A DNA stretch of 30,601 bases from DSNY01 sp016861185 (GCA_030263275.1 SZOR01000045.1:1-30601); one strand, 5' to 3'. Numbered from the stretch's first letter, positions 7,046-13,706 are shown. Numbers and translations are program-made. The notes: generated by a model from the sequence alone, not told the origin.

Positions 7046-8197
7046 ATGGCCGTCATCACCAACATCGAGGACCTGCGCGTCCTCGCGCAGCGGCGCGTGC
7101 CGCGGATGTTCTACGACTACGCCGACTCGGGCTCGTGGACCGAAACGACATACCGGGAGAACTCGTCGCAGTTTCAGCGCATCAAGCTGCGCCAGCGGGT
7201 GGCCGTCAACATGGATGGGCGCAGCCTGCGCACGACGATGGCCGGGCAGGAGGTCGCGATTCCGGTCGCGCTCGCACCGACCGGGCTGACCGGCATGCAG
7301 TGCGCCGACGGCGAGATTCTGGCCGCGCGCGCAGCCGAGAAGTTCGGCGTGCCGTTCACGCTTTCGACGATGAGCATCTGCTCGATCGAGGACGTCGCCG
7401 CGCGCACGACGAAACCGTTCTGGTTCCAGCTGTACGTGATGCGCCACCGCGGTTTCATCGAGCAGCTGATCGAGCGCGCCAAGGCGGCGAAGTGCTCGGC
7501 GCTGATGCTGACGCTCGACCTGCAGATCCTCGGCCAGCGCCACAAGGATCTGAAGAACGGCCTGTCGGCGCCCCCGCGCCTGACGCTGCGCAACGTGCTG
7601 AACATGATGACCAAGCCGCGCTGGTGCCTCGGCATGCTGGGCACGCGCCGGCGCCAGTTCGGCAACATCGTCGGACACGTGAGCGGCGTCGAGAACATGA
7701 GTTCGCTGTCGGCCTGGACCGCGCAGCAGTTCGACCCGACGCTGAACTGGAACGACGTCGAGTGGGTCAAGAAGCGCTGGGGCGGACCGCTGATCCTCAA
7801 GGGGATCATGGACGCCGAGGACGCGAGGCTCGCCGCGGCCACCGGCGCCGACGCGCTTGTCGTCAGCAATCACGGCGGCCGCCAGCTCGACGGCGCACCC
7901 GCGGCGATCGACGTGCTGCCGGCGATCGCCGACGCGGTGGGCTCGAAGATCGAAGTGTGGCTCGACAGCGGAATCCGCTCGGGCCAGGACGTATTGAAGG
8001 CTGTCGCGCTCGGCGCGCGCGGCACGCTGATCGGCCGGGCCTTCCTCTACGGACTCGGCGCGCTCGGTGAAGCGGGCGTGACCAAGTGCCTCGAGATCAT
8101 CGCCAAGGAGCTCGACCTGACGATGGCGTTCTGCGGCCGCCGCAGCATCCGCGAGGTCGACCGCTCGATCCTGGTGCCCGGCACCTATCCGCAGTGA
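7046..8197 (+). CDS. FMN-dependent alpha-hydroxy-acid dehydrogenase (L-lactate dehydrogenase-like)
   Basis: Protein of 383 residues, the usual length of bacterial LldD and mandelate dehydrogenase. Family landmarks run in order: FYDYADSGSWTE near the N-terminus, PVALAPTGLTGM (FMN binding), the WFQLYV strand, LMLTLDLQILGQRHKD, LILKGIM with the FMN-contacting Lys, the active-site signature SNHGGRQLDGAP with the catalytic His and Arg, and the phosphate-binding DSGIRSGQDVLKA. It should oxidise an L-2-hydroxy acid to the 2-oxo acid, feeding electrons to quinone or oxygen. Lactate, mandelate and longer hydroxy acids cannot be distinguished. The gene starts 7 bases after the GST stop and ends convergent with the DUF1178 gene. 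It lacks an obvious membrane-targeting loop, so its electron acceptor is uncertain. Confidence 0.92.
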   Translation: MAVITNIEDLRVLAQRRVPRMFYDYADSGSWTETTYRENSSQFQRIKLRQRVAVNMDGRSLRTTMAGQEVAIPVALAPTGLTGMQCADGEILAARAAEKFGVPFTLSTMSICSIEDVAARTTKPFWFQLYVMRHRGFIEQLIERAKAAKCSALMLTLDLQILGQRHKDLKNGLSAPPRLTLRNVLNMMTKPRWCLGMLGTRRRQFGNIVGHVSGVENMSSLSAWTAQQFDPTLNWNDVEWVKKRWGGPLILKGIMDAEDARLAAATGADALVVSNHGGRQLDGAPAAIDVLPAIADAVGSKIEVWLDSGIRSGQDVLKAVALGARGTLIGRAFLYGLGALGEAGVTKCLEIIAKELDLTMAFCGRRSIREVDRSILVPGTYPQ

Positions 8198-8224
8198 AAC
8201 GCCCGCAGCGGCGCGGCGGATCGA

Positions 8225-8665
8225 CTACTGCAGCGGATCCTTCAGCAGGTGGGCGAACGGCAGCGGCATCACATTGATGCCCTCGTCCTCGAGCGCCTCG
8301 GCCTCCTGCTTCGACGTGACGCCACGGATGCCGCGTTCGGGCGCTTCCTTGTAGTGGATCCTGCGCGCCTCCTCGGCGAAACGCTCGCCGACGTCCTCTG
8401 TGTTGGCCGCGATCTCGCGCGCCATCTTGACCAGCAGCGCCTGCATCTGCGCCGCGGTCGGCAGGGCAGCTTCCTGCTTGTGCTCCGCCGGCGCCGCGAG
8501 ATTCAGCCGCGGCGCGCTCGGCAGTCGCCGCACCTGCTTCGAGCCGCATAACGGACACTCGAGCAGCCCGCGCGTCTGCTGCGACTCGAAATCGCCGTCC
8601 GACCCGAACCATCCCTCGAACGGGTGTTCGTTGTCGCAGCGCAGATCGAAGACTTTCAGTGCCAT
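8225..8665 (-). CDS. DUF1178 family protein
   Basis: Protein of 146 residues matching the DUF1178 family. It opens MALKVFDLRCDNEHPFEGWFG and has a Cys pair (ECPLCGS) after an FDLRC motif, so C10, C38 and C41 with a nearby His could bind zinc. The conserved RLPSAPRL follows, then a helical region and the family's C-terminal PLPFAHLLK. Function is unknown; it is a short cytoplasmic protein common in alpha- and betaproteobacteria. The ATG at 8665 lies only 10 bases after the 3' CCA of tRNA-Leu on the same strand, and no strong ribosome-binding site fits in the gap. The message is therefore probably cut from the tRNA transcript, or its promoter lies inside the tRNA genes. Confidence 0.85.
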   Translation of the reverse strand: MALKVFDLRCDNEHPFEGWFGSDGDFESQQTRGLLECPLCGSKQVRRLPSAPRLNLAAPAEHKQEAALPTAAQMQALLVKMAREIAANTEDVGERFAEEARRIHYKEAPERGIRGVTSKQEAEALEDEGINVMPLPFAHLLKDPLQ

Positions 8666-8675
8666 CCTGGTCGGG

Positions 8676-8766
8676 TGGTGCCGCGGGCCGGAATCGAACC
8701 GGCATGCTCGCTTTCGCTTGCGGCGGATTTTAAGTCCGCTGTGTCTACCAGTTTCACCACCGCGGC
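8676..8766 (-). tRNA. tRNA-Leu (UAA)
   Basis: Class II tRNA with encoded CCA. The acceptor stem GCCGCGG (8766-8760) pairs with CCGCGGC (8686-8680), with discriminator A at 8679 and CCA at 8678-8676. The anticodon arm GCGGA-CTTAAAA-TCCGC gives anticodon UAA. It has a long variable arm, and a T-arm GCCGG-TTCGATT-CCGGC. It is third in a tRNA-Gly, Cys, Leu series downstream of pgsA, the same order as E. coli glyW-cysT-leuZ. Confidence 0.97.
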
Positions 8767-8808
8767 ATCCGCGCGCTCACGAGCGTGGCGGCGTGAGCAT
8801 CGAGAGAT

Positions 8809-8882
8809 TGGAGGCGGGGGTCGGAATCGAACCGGCGTACACGGATTTGCAGTCCGCTGCATGGCCACTCTGCCACCCCGCC
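8809..8882 (-). tRNA. tRNA-Cys (GCA)
   Basis: The acceptor GGCGGGG (8882-8876) pairs with CCCCGCC (8819-8813). The discriminator is U (8812), the identity base for tRNA-Cys, and CCA is encoded at 8811-8809. The anticodon loop CTGCAAA gives GCA. The T-stem as read (GCCGG against CCGAC) has one C-A mismatch at its second pair (tRNA A from base 8821). It lies 42 bases before tRNA-Leu. Confidence 0.96.
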
Positions 8883-8891
8883 GCGCGATGC

Positions 8892-8897
8892 ATTGTA
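8892..8897 (-). promoter_or_regulatory. Putative -10 box for tRNA-Cys/tRNA-Leu
   Basis: Minus-strand TACAAT ends 9 bases before the tRNA-Cys 5' end, a distance that would start transcription a few bases ahead of the tRNA. It lies just downstream of the intrinsic terminator at 8925-8952, so the Cys-Leu part would need its own start. No good -35 hexamer is seen at 16-18 bases. Confidence 0.45.
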
Positions 8898-8924
8898 GCG
8901 GCGCCCGGTGCGGGACACCGGAAG

Positions 8925-8952
8925 AAAAAGGGGAAGCGCTCGGCTTCCCCTT
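8925..8952 (-). terminator. Intrinsic terminator between tRNA-Gly and tRNA-Cys
   Basis: On the minus strand a perfect 10-bp stem AAGGGGAAGC / GCTTCCCCTT with a 5-base loop ends in TTTTT and then CTTCC. It starts 7 bases after the tRNA-Gly CCA, a textbook rho-independent terminator. Confidence 0.88.
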
Positions 8953-8959
8953 CGGCAAC

Positions 8960-9035
8960 TGGAGCGGGAAACGAGTCTCGAACTCGCGACCTCAACCTTG
9001 GCAAGGTTGCGCTCTACCAACTGAGCTATTCCCGC
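8960..9035 (-). tRNA. tRNA-Gly (GCC)
   Basis: The acceptor GCGGGAA (9035-9029) pairs with TTCCCGC (8970-8964). The discriminator is U and CCA is encoded at 8962-8960. The anticodon arm CAACC-TTGCCAA-GGTTG gives GCC. The T-loop is TTCGAGA. It is the first tRNA downstream of pgsA, preceded by a strong promoter and followed by an intrinsic terminator. Confidence 0.97.
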
Positions 9036-9047
9036 GAAGAGGCGCGA

Positions 9048-9075
9048 ATTATAGCGGCGGCATCCTCTCTGTCAA
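9048..9075 (-). promoter_or_regulatory. Sigma-70 promoter of tRNA-Gly
   Basis: On the minus strand TTGACA (9075-9070), a 16-base spacer and TATAAT (9053-9048) form a consensus promoter. The -10 box lies 12 bases ahead of the tRNA-Gly 5' end, just after the pgsA stop. tRNA-Gly expression therefore does not depend on readthrough from pgsA. Confidence 0.88.
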
Positions 9076-9095
9076 AAGCCTCGGTCGTCCGGGCC

Positions 9096-9674
9096 TCACG
9101 CCCGATCGCGTTCGACCAGGTGCGGCCACGCGAGCTTCAGGTAGTACAGCATCGAGTACACCGTCAGCGCCGCGGCGATGTAGATCAGCCAGGTGCCGAT
9201 CGTGGCGACCGGGATCATGCCGAACAGCGGGTCGTGGTACAGCAGCACCGGGATCGCAACCATCTGCATGATGGTCTTCAGCTTGCCGAGCCAGTTGACC
9301 GCCACGCTGGCGGAGGCGCCGATCTGCGCCATCCACTCGCGCAGCGCCGAGACGGTGATCTCGCGGCCGACGATCACGAGCGCGACGAACTCGTCGACGC
9401 GGCCGAGCGCGAGCAGCACGACCAGCGCCGCACACACCATCAGCTTGTCGGCGACCGGGTCCAGGAAGGCGCCGAGCCGCGTGATCTGTCCGTACTTGCG
9501 CGCGAGATAGCCGTCGAAGCCGTCGGTGATCGCCGCCAGCGTGAACAGCGCGCACGCGGAGGCGTTCTTCCAGTGCGCCGGCAGCAGCGCGTCGGGCAGA
9601 TAGAACACGCCGACGACCATCGGGATCATCGCGATCCGCGCCCAGGTCAGCACCATCGGCATGTTCAGCGGCAT
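9096..9674 (-). CDS. pgsA: CDP-diacylglycerol--glycerol-3-phosphate 3-phosphatidyltransferase
   Basis: Protein of 192 residues, an integral inner-membrane CDP-alcohol phosphatidyltransferase that makes phosphatidylglycerol-phosphate, the committed step to phosphatidylglycerol and cardiolipin. The start MPLNMPMVLTWARI matches the family's N-terminal amphipathic segment. The signature reads DGFDGYLARKYGQITRLGAF and then LDPVADK (about residues 51-77), containing the metal-binding DGxxxAR...GxxxDxxxD Asp residues 51, 54, 72 and 76. Several hydrophobic helices follow. The ATG at 9674 lies 6 bases after the uvrC stop, so the two are co-transcribed, the arrangement also found in E. coli. The tRNA cluster follows. 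Confidence 0.97.
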   Translation of the reverse strand: MPLNMPMVLTWARIAMIPMVVGVFYLPDALLPAHWKNASACALFTLAAITDGFDGYLARKYGQITRLGAFLDPVADKLMVCAALVVLLALGRVDEFVALVIVGREITVSALREWMAQIGASASVAVNWLGKLKTIMQMVAIPVLLYHDPLFGMIPVATIGTWLIYIAAALTVYSMLYYLKLAWPHLVERDRA

Positions 9675-9680
9675 TGACGT

Positions 9681-11540
9681 TCAACCGGGTTGTCCGTGCA
9701 GTTGCGCGTAGATGCGCTCGGCGAGCTTACGCGAAACGCCTTGGACCTGAGCGATGTCCTCGATCGAAGCCGCGCGCAACCCGCGCAGCCCGCCGAAGCG
9801 CGCGAGCAGCTTCTGACGCCGCTTCGGCCCGATGCCGTCGAGCTCCTCGAGCTGCGAGGTTTGTCGCGCCTTCGCGCGCCGCGCACGCATGCCGGTGATC
9901 GCGAAGCGGTGCGCTTCGTCGCGGATCTGCGTGATCAGCATCAGCGCCTGCGACTCGCGGCCGAGTCGCAGCGGCGGCCGGCCATCGGCGAACACCAGTT
10001 CCTCCAGCCCGACCTTGCGTCCTTCCCCCTTGGCGACGCCGACGATGACACCGCTGTCGAGGCCCAGTTCCTCGAACACCTGCTTCGCGACGGACACCTG
10101 CCCCTGCCCGCCGTCGACCAGCACGAGGTTGGGCAGACTGCCCTCGCCGCGCGCCACCGGCGTATAGCGCCGGGTCAGCACCTGGCGCATCGCCGCGTAG
10201 TCGTCGCCGGCGGTGATGCCTTCGATGTTGAAGCGGCGGTACTCGGCCGGCCGCATCGCGTGGTCGTGATAGACGACGCACGATGCCTGCGTCGCCTCCC
10301 CCATCGTGTGGCTCACGTCGAAGCACTCGACGCGCAGCTTCGCGGGATCGCCGTCCTCCAGCTCGATCCCCAGCGTCTCCACGAGCGCGCGCGTGCGGGC
10401 GGCCTGCGACCCTTCTTCGGCGAGCCGGCGCGCCAGCGCGAGCTTCGCATTCGCCTCGGCCATTTCCAGCCAGCGGCGCCGCTGGCCCTGCGGCTGGCGC
10501 AGGATCTGGACGCGGCGCGCGCCATCGTCGAGCATCGCCTGCAGTTCGACTGCGTCAACGTCCGCGTTGACGATCAGCACCCCGGGCGGCGCGTGCTCGG
10601 CGTAATGCTGCGAGATGAACGCCTCGAGGATTTCGGCCTCATCGGCGCCGGCGTCGCCGCCGCGCGCCGCAGCGGCCGGAAAGTACGGCTTGTCGCCGAG
10701 GTGGCGGCCGCCGCGCACCATCGCGAGGTTGACGCAGGCCTGCCCGCCGTCCAGCGCTACCGCGACCACATCGGCATCGGTGTCGCCGCCGGTCGTGTCG
10801 ACCGCCTGCTGGTGCAGCACGCGCGCGAGCGACCCGAGCTGATCGCGCACCGCGGCCGCCTGCTCGAACTGCAGGGCGTCGGCGAGCGACTGCATCCGTG
10901 CCTCCAGTTCGGCGATCACCTCGCTCGTCTGCCCGCGCAGGAAGCGCACCGCGCGATCGACGTCCTGCGCGTAGGCTGCGGCGTCGATCAGCCCGACGCA
11001 GGGCGCGCTGCAGCGCTGGATCTGGTGCAGCAGGCAGGGGCGCGAGCGGTGGTTGAACACGCTGTCTTCGCAGGTGCGCAGCCGGAACACTTTCTGCAGG
11101 ATCTGGATGCTGTCCTTGACCGCCCACGCGTTCGGATACGGGCCGAAGTAGCGGGCCTTCCGATCGGTCGCGCCGCGGTAGTAGGCGATGCGCGGGAAAC
11201 GATGGTCGGTGAACCTGAGGTACGGGTAGGACTTGTCGTCGCGGAACAGGATGTTGTAGCGGGGCGCGAGCGACTTGATCAGGTTGTTTTCGAGCAGCAG
11301 CGCCTCGGCTTCCGAGCGCGTGACGGTCGTTTCGATCGCGGCCACGCGCGCGAGCATGTGCGCGGTGCGCGGGCCCACCCCCTTGTTGAAGTACGACGCG
11401 ACGCGCTTCTTCAGATCGCGCGCCTTGCCGACGTAAAGAACGTTCCCCGCCGCGTCGAGCATCCGGTACACACCCGGAAGCTGCGGCAGGCGGTCGACGA
11501 CGGCGCGGGGATCGAAGGCTTCGACGCTGGGGTCGGGCAC
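9681..11540 (-). CDS. uvrC: UvrABC excinuclease subunit C
   Basis: Nucleotide-excision-repair nuclease that makes both incisions around UvrB-bound lesions. The N-terminal GIY-YIG domain is visible as LPGVYRMLDAAGNVLYVGKA with KKRVASYF. The UVR motif appears as EQAAAVRDQLGSLARV. An RNase H-like endonuclease region carries ECFDVSHTMGE and LVLVDGGQGQ, and a C-terminal helix-hairpin-helix pair carries LEELDGIGPKRRQKLL. With the GTG start at 11540 the protein is 619 residues, close to the usual length. The frame stays open to 11648, but that would add 36 residues unlike UvrC and run through the efp leader, so the internal GTG is preferred; other GTG codons are possible. It overlaps nothing downstream and is followed by pgsA after 6 bases. 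Confidence 0.95.
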   Translation of the reverse strand: MPDPSVEAFDPRAVVDRLPQLPGVYRMLDAAGNVLYVGKARDLKKRVASYFNKGVGPRTAHMLARVAAIETTVTRSEAEALLLENNLIKSLAPRYNILFRDDKSYPYLRFTDHRFPRIAYYRGATDRKARYFGPYPNAWAVKDSIQILQKVFRLRTCEDSVFNHRSRPCLLHQIQRCSAPCVGLIDAAAYAQDVDRAVRFLRGQTSEVIAELEARMQSLADALQFEQAAAVRDQLGSLARVLHQQAVDTTGGDTDADVVAVALDGGQACVNLAMVRGGRHLGDKPYFPAAAARGGDAGADEAEILEAFISQHYAEHAPPGVLIVNADVDAVELQAMLDDGARRVQILRQPQGQRRRWLEMAEANAKLALARRLAEEGSQAARTRALVETLGIELEDGDPAKLRVECFDVSHTMGEATQASCVVYHDHAMRPAEYRRFNIEGITAGDDYAAMRQVLTRRYTPVARGEGSLPNLVLVDGGQGQVSVAKQVFEELGLDSGVIVGVAKGEGRKVGLEELVFADGRPPLRLGRESQALMLITQIRDEAHRFAITGMRARRAKARQTSQLEELDGIGPKRRQKLLARFGGLRGLRAASIEDIAQVQGVSRKLAERIYAQLHGQPG

Positions 11541-11561
11541 GGTCGGACGGACTCGCCCGCC

Positions 11562-11567
11562 TATAAT
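11562..11567 (+). promoter_or_regulatory. Putative -10 box for efp
   Basis: Plus-strand TATAAT, a perfect -10 hexamer, lies 80 bases before the efp ATG in the uvrC-efp divergent region. No convincing -35 hexamer is seen at 16-18 bases (ACGGTC at 17). Transcription from here would give a leader of about 75 bases holding two hairpins. Confidence 0.5.
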
Positions 11568-11590
11568 GGCCGGCTTTCCGGAAACACGAT

Positions 11591-11628
11591 GCCTCGATTC
11601 TACGAGGCGCGGCGGCGGCTTCGCCGCC
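11591..11628 (+). other. Two adjacent hairpins in the efp leader
   Basis: GCCTCG-ATTCTA-CGAGGC (11591-11608) is a perfect 6-bp stem. GGCGGCG-GCTT-CGCCGCC (11611-11628) is a perfect 7-bp stem two bases later. Neither is followed by a T run. They lie between the putative -10 box and the ribosome-binding site (AGGA at 11637-11640) of efp. The first has the same loop as the hairpin at 20233-20252. Confidence 0.5.
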
Positions 11629-11647
11629 CTACCCGCAGGAAACTCCA

Positions 11648-12214
11648 ATGGCCAAGATCCTTGCCACCGAAATCCGCGCCGGCAACCTGATCGAATGGGA
11701 CAAGCGCCTGTGGCGCGTGCTGAAGAGCTACCACGTGCACGTCGGCGGCCGCGGCGGCGCGTACATGCAGCTCGAGATGAAGGACATCGAAAGCGGGCAG
11801 AAGCGCAACGAACGGCTTTCGACCGACGAGAAGGTCGAGCGTCCGTACATCGACAAGCGCCGGATGGTCTACTCGTACCAGGACGGCGACAGTTACGTCT
11901 TCATGGACAACGAAACCTACGAGCAGCTCACGCTCTCGGCGGAGTACCTGGAGGGTCAGTCGGGCTACCTGCTGCCGAACATGGAAGTCGACATCAACTT
12001 CCACAACGGCCGCACGATCGGCGTCGAGTTGCCCGCCACCGTCGTTCTGGAGGTGGTGGAAACCGAGCCGGCAATCAAGAACGCGACCGCGACGACGACC
12101 TTCAAGCCGGCGAGGATGGAGACGGGCATCACCGTTCAGGTGCCGCCGTTCGTCAACGCGGGCGAGAAGATCCGCGTCAAGACCGACGACGGCAGCTACG
12201 TCGAGCGGGCGTGA
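11648..12214 (+). CDS. efp: Elongation factor P
   Basis: Protein of 188 residues with the three-domain EF-P layout. The N-terminal KOW-like domain (MAKILATEIRAGNLIEW) is followed by two OB domains (YVFMDNETYEQ; VVETEPAIKNATATTTFKPA) and the end DGSYVERA. EF-P binds the ribosome next to the P site and relieves stalling at proline runs. The loop tip reads HVGGRGGAYMQ, placing Arg35 where E. coli has the beta-lysylated Lys34. Rhamnosylated betaproteobacterial EF-Ps usually have an SGRN-type loop instead. The body (NERLSTDEKVE, FMDNETYEQL, DGSYVERA) looks closer to alphaproteobacterial EF-P. No earP, epmA or epmB gene is in the window. It is the only plus-strand gene within the conserved block, divergent from uvrC and convergent with nagZ. 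Confidence 0.95.
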   Translation: MAKILATEIRAGNLIEWDKRLWRVLKSYHVHVGGRGGAYMQLEMKDIESGQKRNERLSTDEKVERPYIDKRRMVYSYQDGDSYVFMDNETYEQLTLSAEYLEGQSGYLLPNMEVDINFHNGRTIGVELPATVVLEVVETEPAIKNATATTTFKPARMETGITVQVPPFVNAGEKIRVKTDDGSYVERA

Positions 12215-12229
12215 GCCGCTGCGCGGCGT

Positions 12230-12252
12230 GATGCCGTACGGGCGGCGGCATC
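12230..12252. terminator. Weak hairpin between convergent efp and nagZ
   Basis: GATGCCG and CGGCATC (7 bp) flank a 9-base loop in the 49-base gap between the two stop codons. No T run follows on either strand, so a terminator role rests on position only. Confidence 0.3.
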
Positions 12253-12263
12253 CGCCGTCGCCT

Positions 12264-13292
12264 TCAGGCAAGCGCAGCGCGCCACGCGTCGAGATCGGAC
12301 CGAGCGCCGCGATACAACTCGCTCGCGCGCAATTCGTCCATCGTCGGCGCCGGGCCGCGTGGGCGCAACCGTTCGAGCCGCTGCGCGAACGCTTCGGTCC
12401 GGTGCCACCGGATTCCGGCCAGGGCGCGATCCGCAGCTGCGGGGTTGTTGCACACGAGAACGAAGTCGCAACCGGCAGCGAGCGCGGCCTGCGCGCTCTG
12501 CGCGATATCGCCGGCCACGCGCGCGCCTTCCATCGACAGGTCGTCGCTGAACACTGCGCCGGTGAAGCCGAGCCGACCGCGCAGCACGTCCTCGATCCAG
12601 ATCCGCGAGAAGCCGGCCGGCTGCCGGTCGACCTTCGAGTAGATCACGTGCGCCGGCATCACGGACGCGAGCGATGCGCCGAGCCAGCGGTACGGCGCGG
12701 CGTCGGCGTGCAGGATCTCGTTCAGCGAACGCTCGTCGACCGGAATCGCGACGTGCGAATCGGCTTCGGCCCAGCCGTGCCCCGGGAAGTGCTTGCCGCA
12801 GTTGGCCATGCCGGCGAGCAGCAGGCCATGCGCGAGATGATTCGCGAGCATCGCGACGACGCGCGCGTCGGCGTGCAGCGCGCGGTCGCCGATCACTCCG
12901 CTGCGGCCCCACGCCAGATCGAGCACCGGCGTGAAGCTCAGATCCACGCCGTGCGCGCGCAGCTCCGCGCCGAGCACGTAGCCGGCCGACACCGCGGTCC
13001 GGCACGCGAGCAGCACGTCCTGGTCCCACAACTTGCCGAGTTCCTGCATGGCCGGAATCGCGGTGAAGCCGTCGCGGAAGCGCTGCACGCGTCCGCCTTC
13101 GTGGTCGACCGCGATCAGCAGGGGCGGCGAGCGCAGCGCGTGGATTTCCGCGGTCAGCTCGGCGAGCTGCCGGTTCGACGCGAAGTTGCGCGCGAACAGG
13201 ATCACCATGCCGACCAGCGGGTGCGCAAGCCGCGCGCGCTCCGCCGCGGTCAGCGACTTGCCTTCGATGTCGACGACGATCGGCCCCGGCAT
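12264..13292 (-). CDS. nagZ: Beta-N-acetylhexosaminidase (glycoside hydrolase family 3)
   Basis: Cytoplasmic enzyme of 342 residues that removes N-acetylglucosamine from 1,6-anhydro-muropeptides during peptidoglycan recycling. The start MPGPIVVDIEGKSL, AVDHEGGRVQRF (about 61-72), the NagZ signature GKHFPGHG (166-173) and the Asp-His dyad in ADSHVAIPVDER (Asp178, His180) are all present. The nucleophile lies in VFSDDLSMEGA (Asp250). Length and motifs match one-domain proteobacterial NagZ. A GGAGGAG ribosome-binding site lies just upstream of the ATG at 13292, overlapping the end of acpS, so it is the last gene of the pdxJ-acpS-nagZ run. Its products can feed AmpR-type beta-lactamase induction in species that have it; no such gene is seen here. 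Confidence 0.97.
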   Translation of the reverse strand: MPGPIVVDIEGKSLTAAERARLAHPLVGMVILFARNFASNRQLAELTAEIHALRSPPLLIAVDHEGGRVQRFRDGFTAIPAMQELGKLWDQDVLLACRTAVSAGYVLGAELRAHGVDLSFTPVLDLAWGRSGVIGDRALHADARVVAMLANHLAHGLLLAGMANCGKHFPGHGWAEADSHVAIPVDERSLNEILHADAAPYRWLGASLASVMPAHVIYSKVDRQPAGFSRIWIEDVLRGRLGFTGAVFSDDLSMEGARVAGDIAQSAQAALAAGCDFVLVCNNPAAADRALAGIRWHRTEAFAQRLERLRPRGPAPTMDELRASELYRGARSDLDAWRAALA

Positions 13293-13304
13293 CGCTCTCC
13301 TCCG

Positions 13305-13706
13305 TCATTCCTGGTCCGCGATCTCGGCCACAGCGTACGCCATCGCCACGGTCCGCTCGTCGGTGACCGAGATGTGCAGCCGCAGCCCGCGCGCCCGCAG
13401 AAAGCGCGCCAGCTCGCCATGCGCGATCGCGACCGGGCGGCCCGACGGCGCATTGACGATCTCGACCGCGCGCCAGGTCATCGGCAGCCGCATGCCGAGC
13501 CCCAGCGCCTTGGAAATCGCCTCCTTCGCCGCGAAACGCGTGGCGAGGTAGGCGAGCCCGCGCTGCGGCGAGCGCTGCGTGCGCGCCGCAAGCCGTTCCA
13601 GTTCCTGCGGTCCCAGGATGCGTTGCGCGAAGCGTTCGCCGAAGCGCGCCTGCGCCTGCGCGATCCGTTCGATCTCGATCAGGTCGGTCCCGATGCCGAA
13701 GATCAC
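13305..13706 (-). CDS. acpS: Holo-[acyl-carrier-protein] synthase
   Basis: Protein of 133 residues that transfers 4'-phosphopantetheine from CoA to the serine of acyl carrier protein. The target here would be Ser37 of the ACP encoded at 25798-26040. Motifs are the N-terminal IFGIGTDLIEIERI (metal-binding Asp) and RFAAKEAISKALGLG (metal-binding Glu, CoA contacts). The C-terminal HISVTDERTVAMAYAV is also typical. The start is a GTG at 13706 overlapping the pdxJ stop (GTGA), giving tight translational coupling. Neighbours pdxJ upstream and nagZ downstream are as in other betaproteobacteria. Confidence 0.96.
   Translation of the reverse strand: MIFGIGTDLIEIERIAQAQARFGERFAQRILGPQELERLAARTQRSPQRGLAYLATRFAAKEAISKALGLGMRLPMTWRAVEIVNAPSGRPVAIAHGELARFLRARGLRLHISVTDERTVAMAYAVAEIADQE

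Noticed and set aside
9690..11690. A 666-codon plus-strand open frame opposite uvrC
   Set aside because: Antisense shadow of uvrC with Arg/Ala/Asp/Val-rich composition and no domain; similar long antisense frames lie opposite many genes in the window (633-2327, 2751-5225, 12228-13934, 13805-15601, 18588-20192, 24180-25823).
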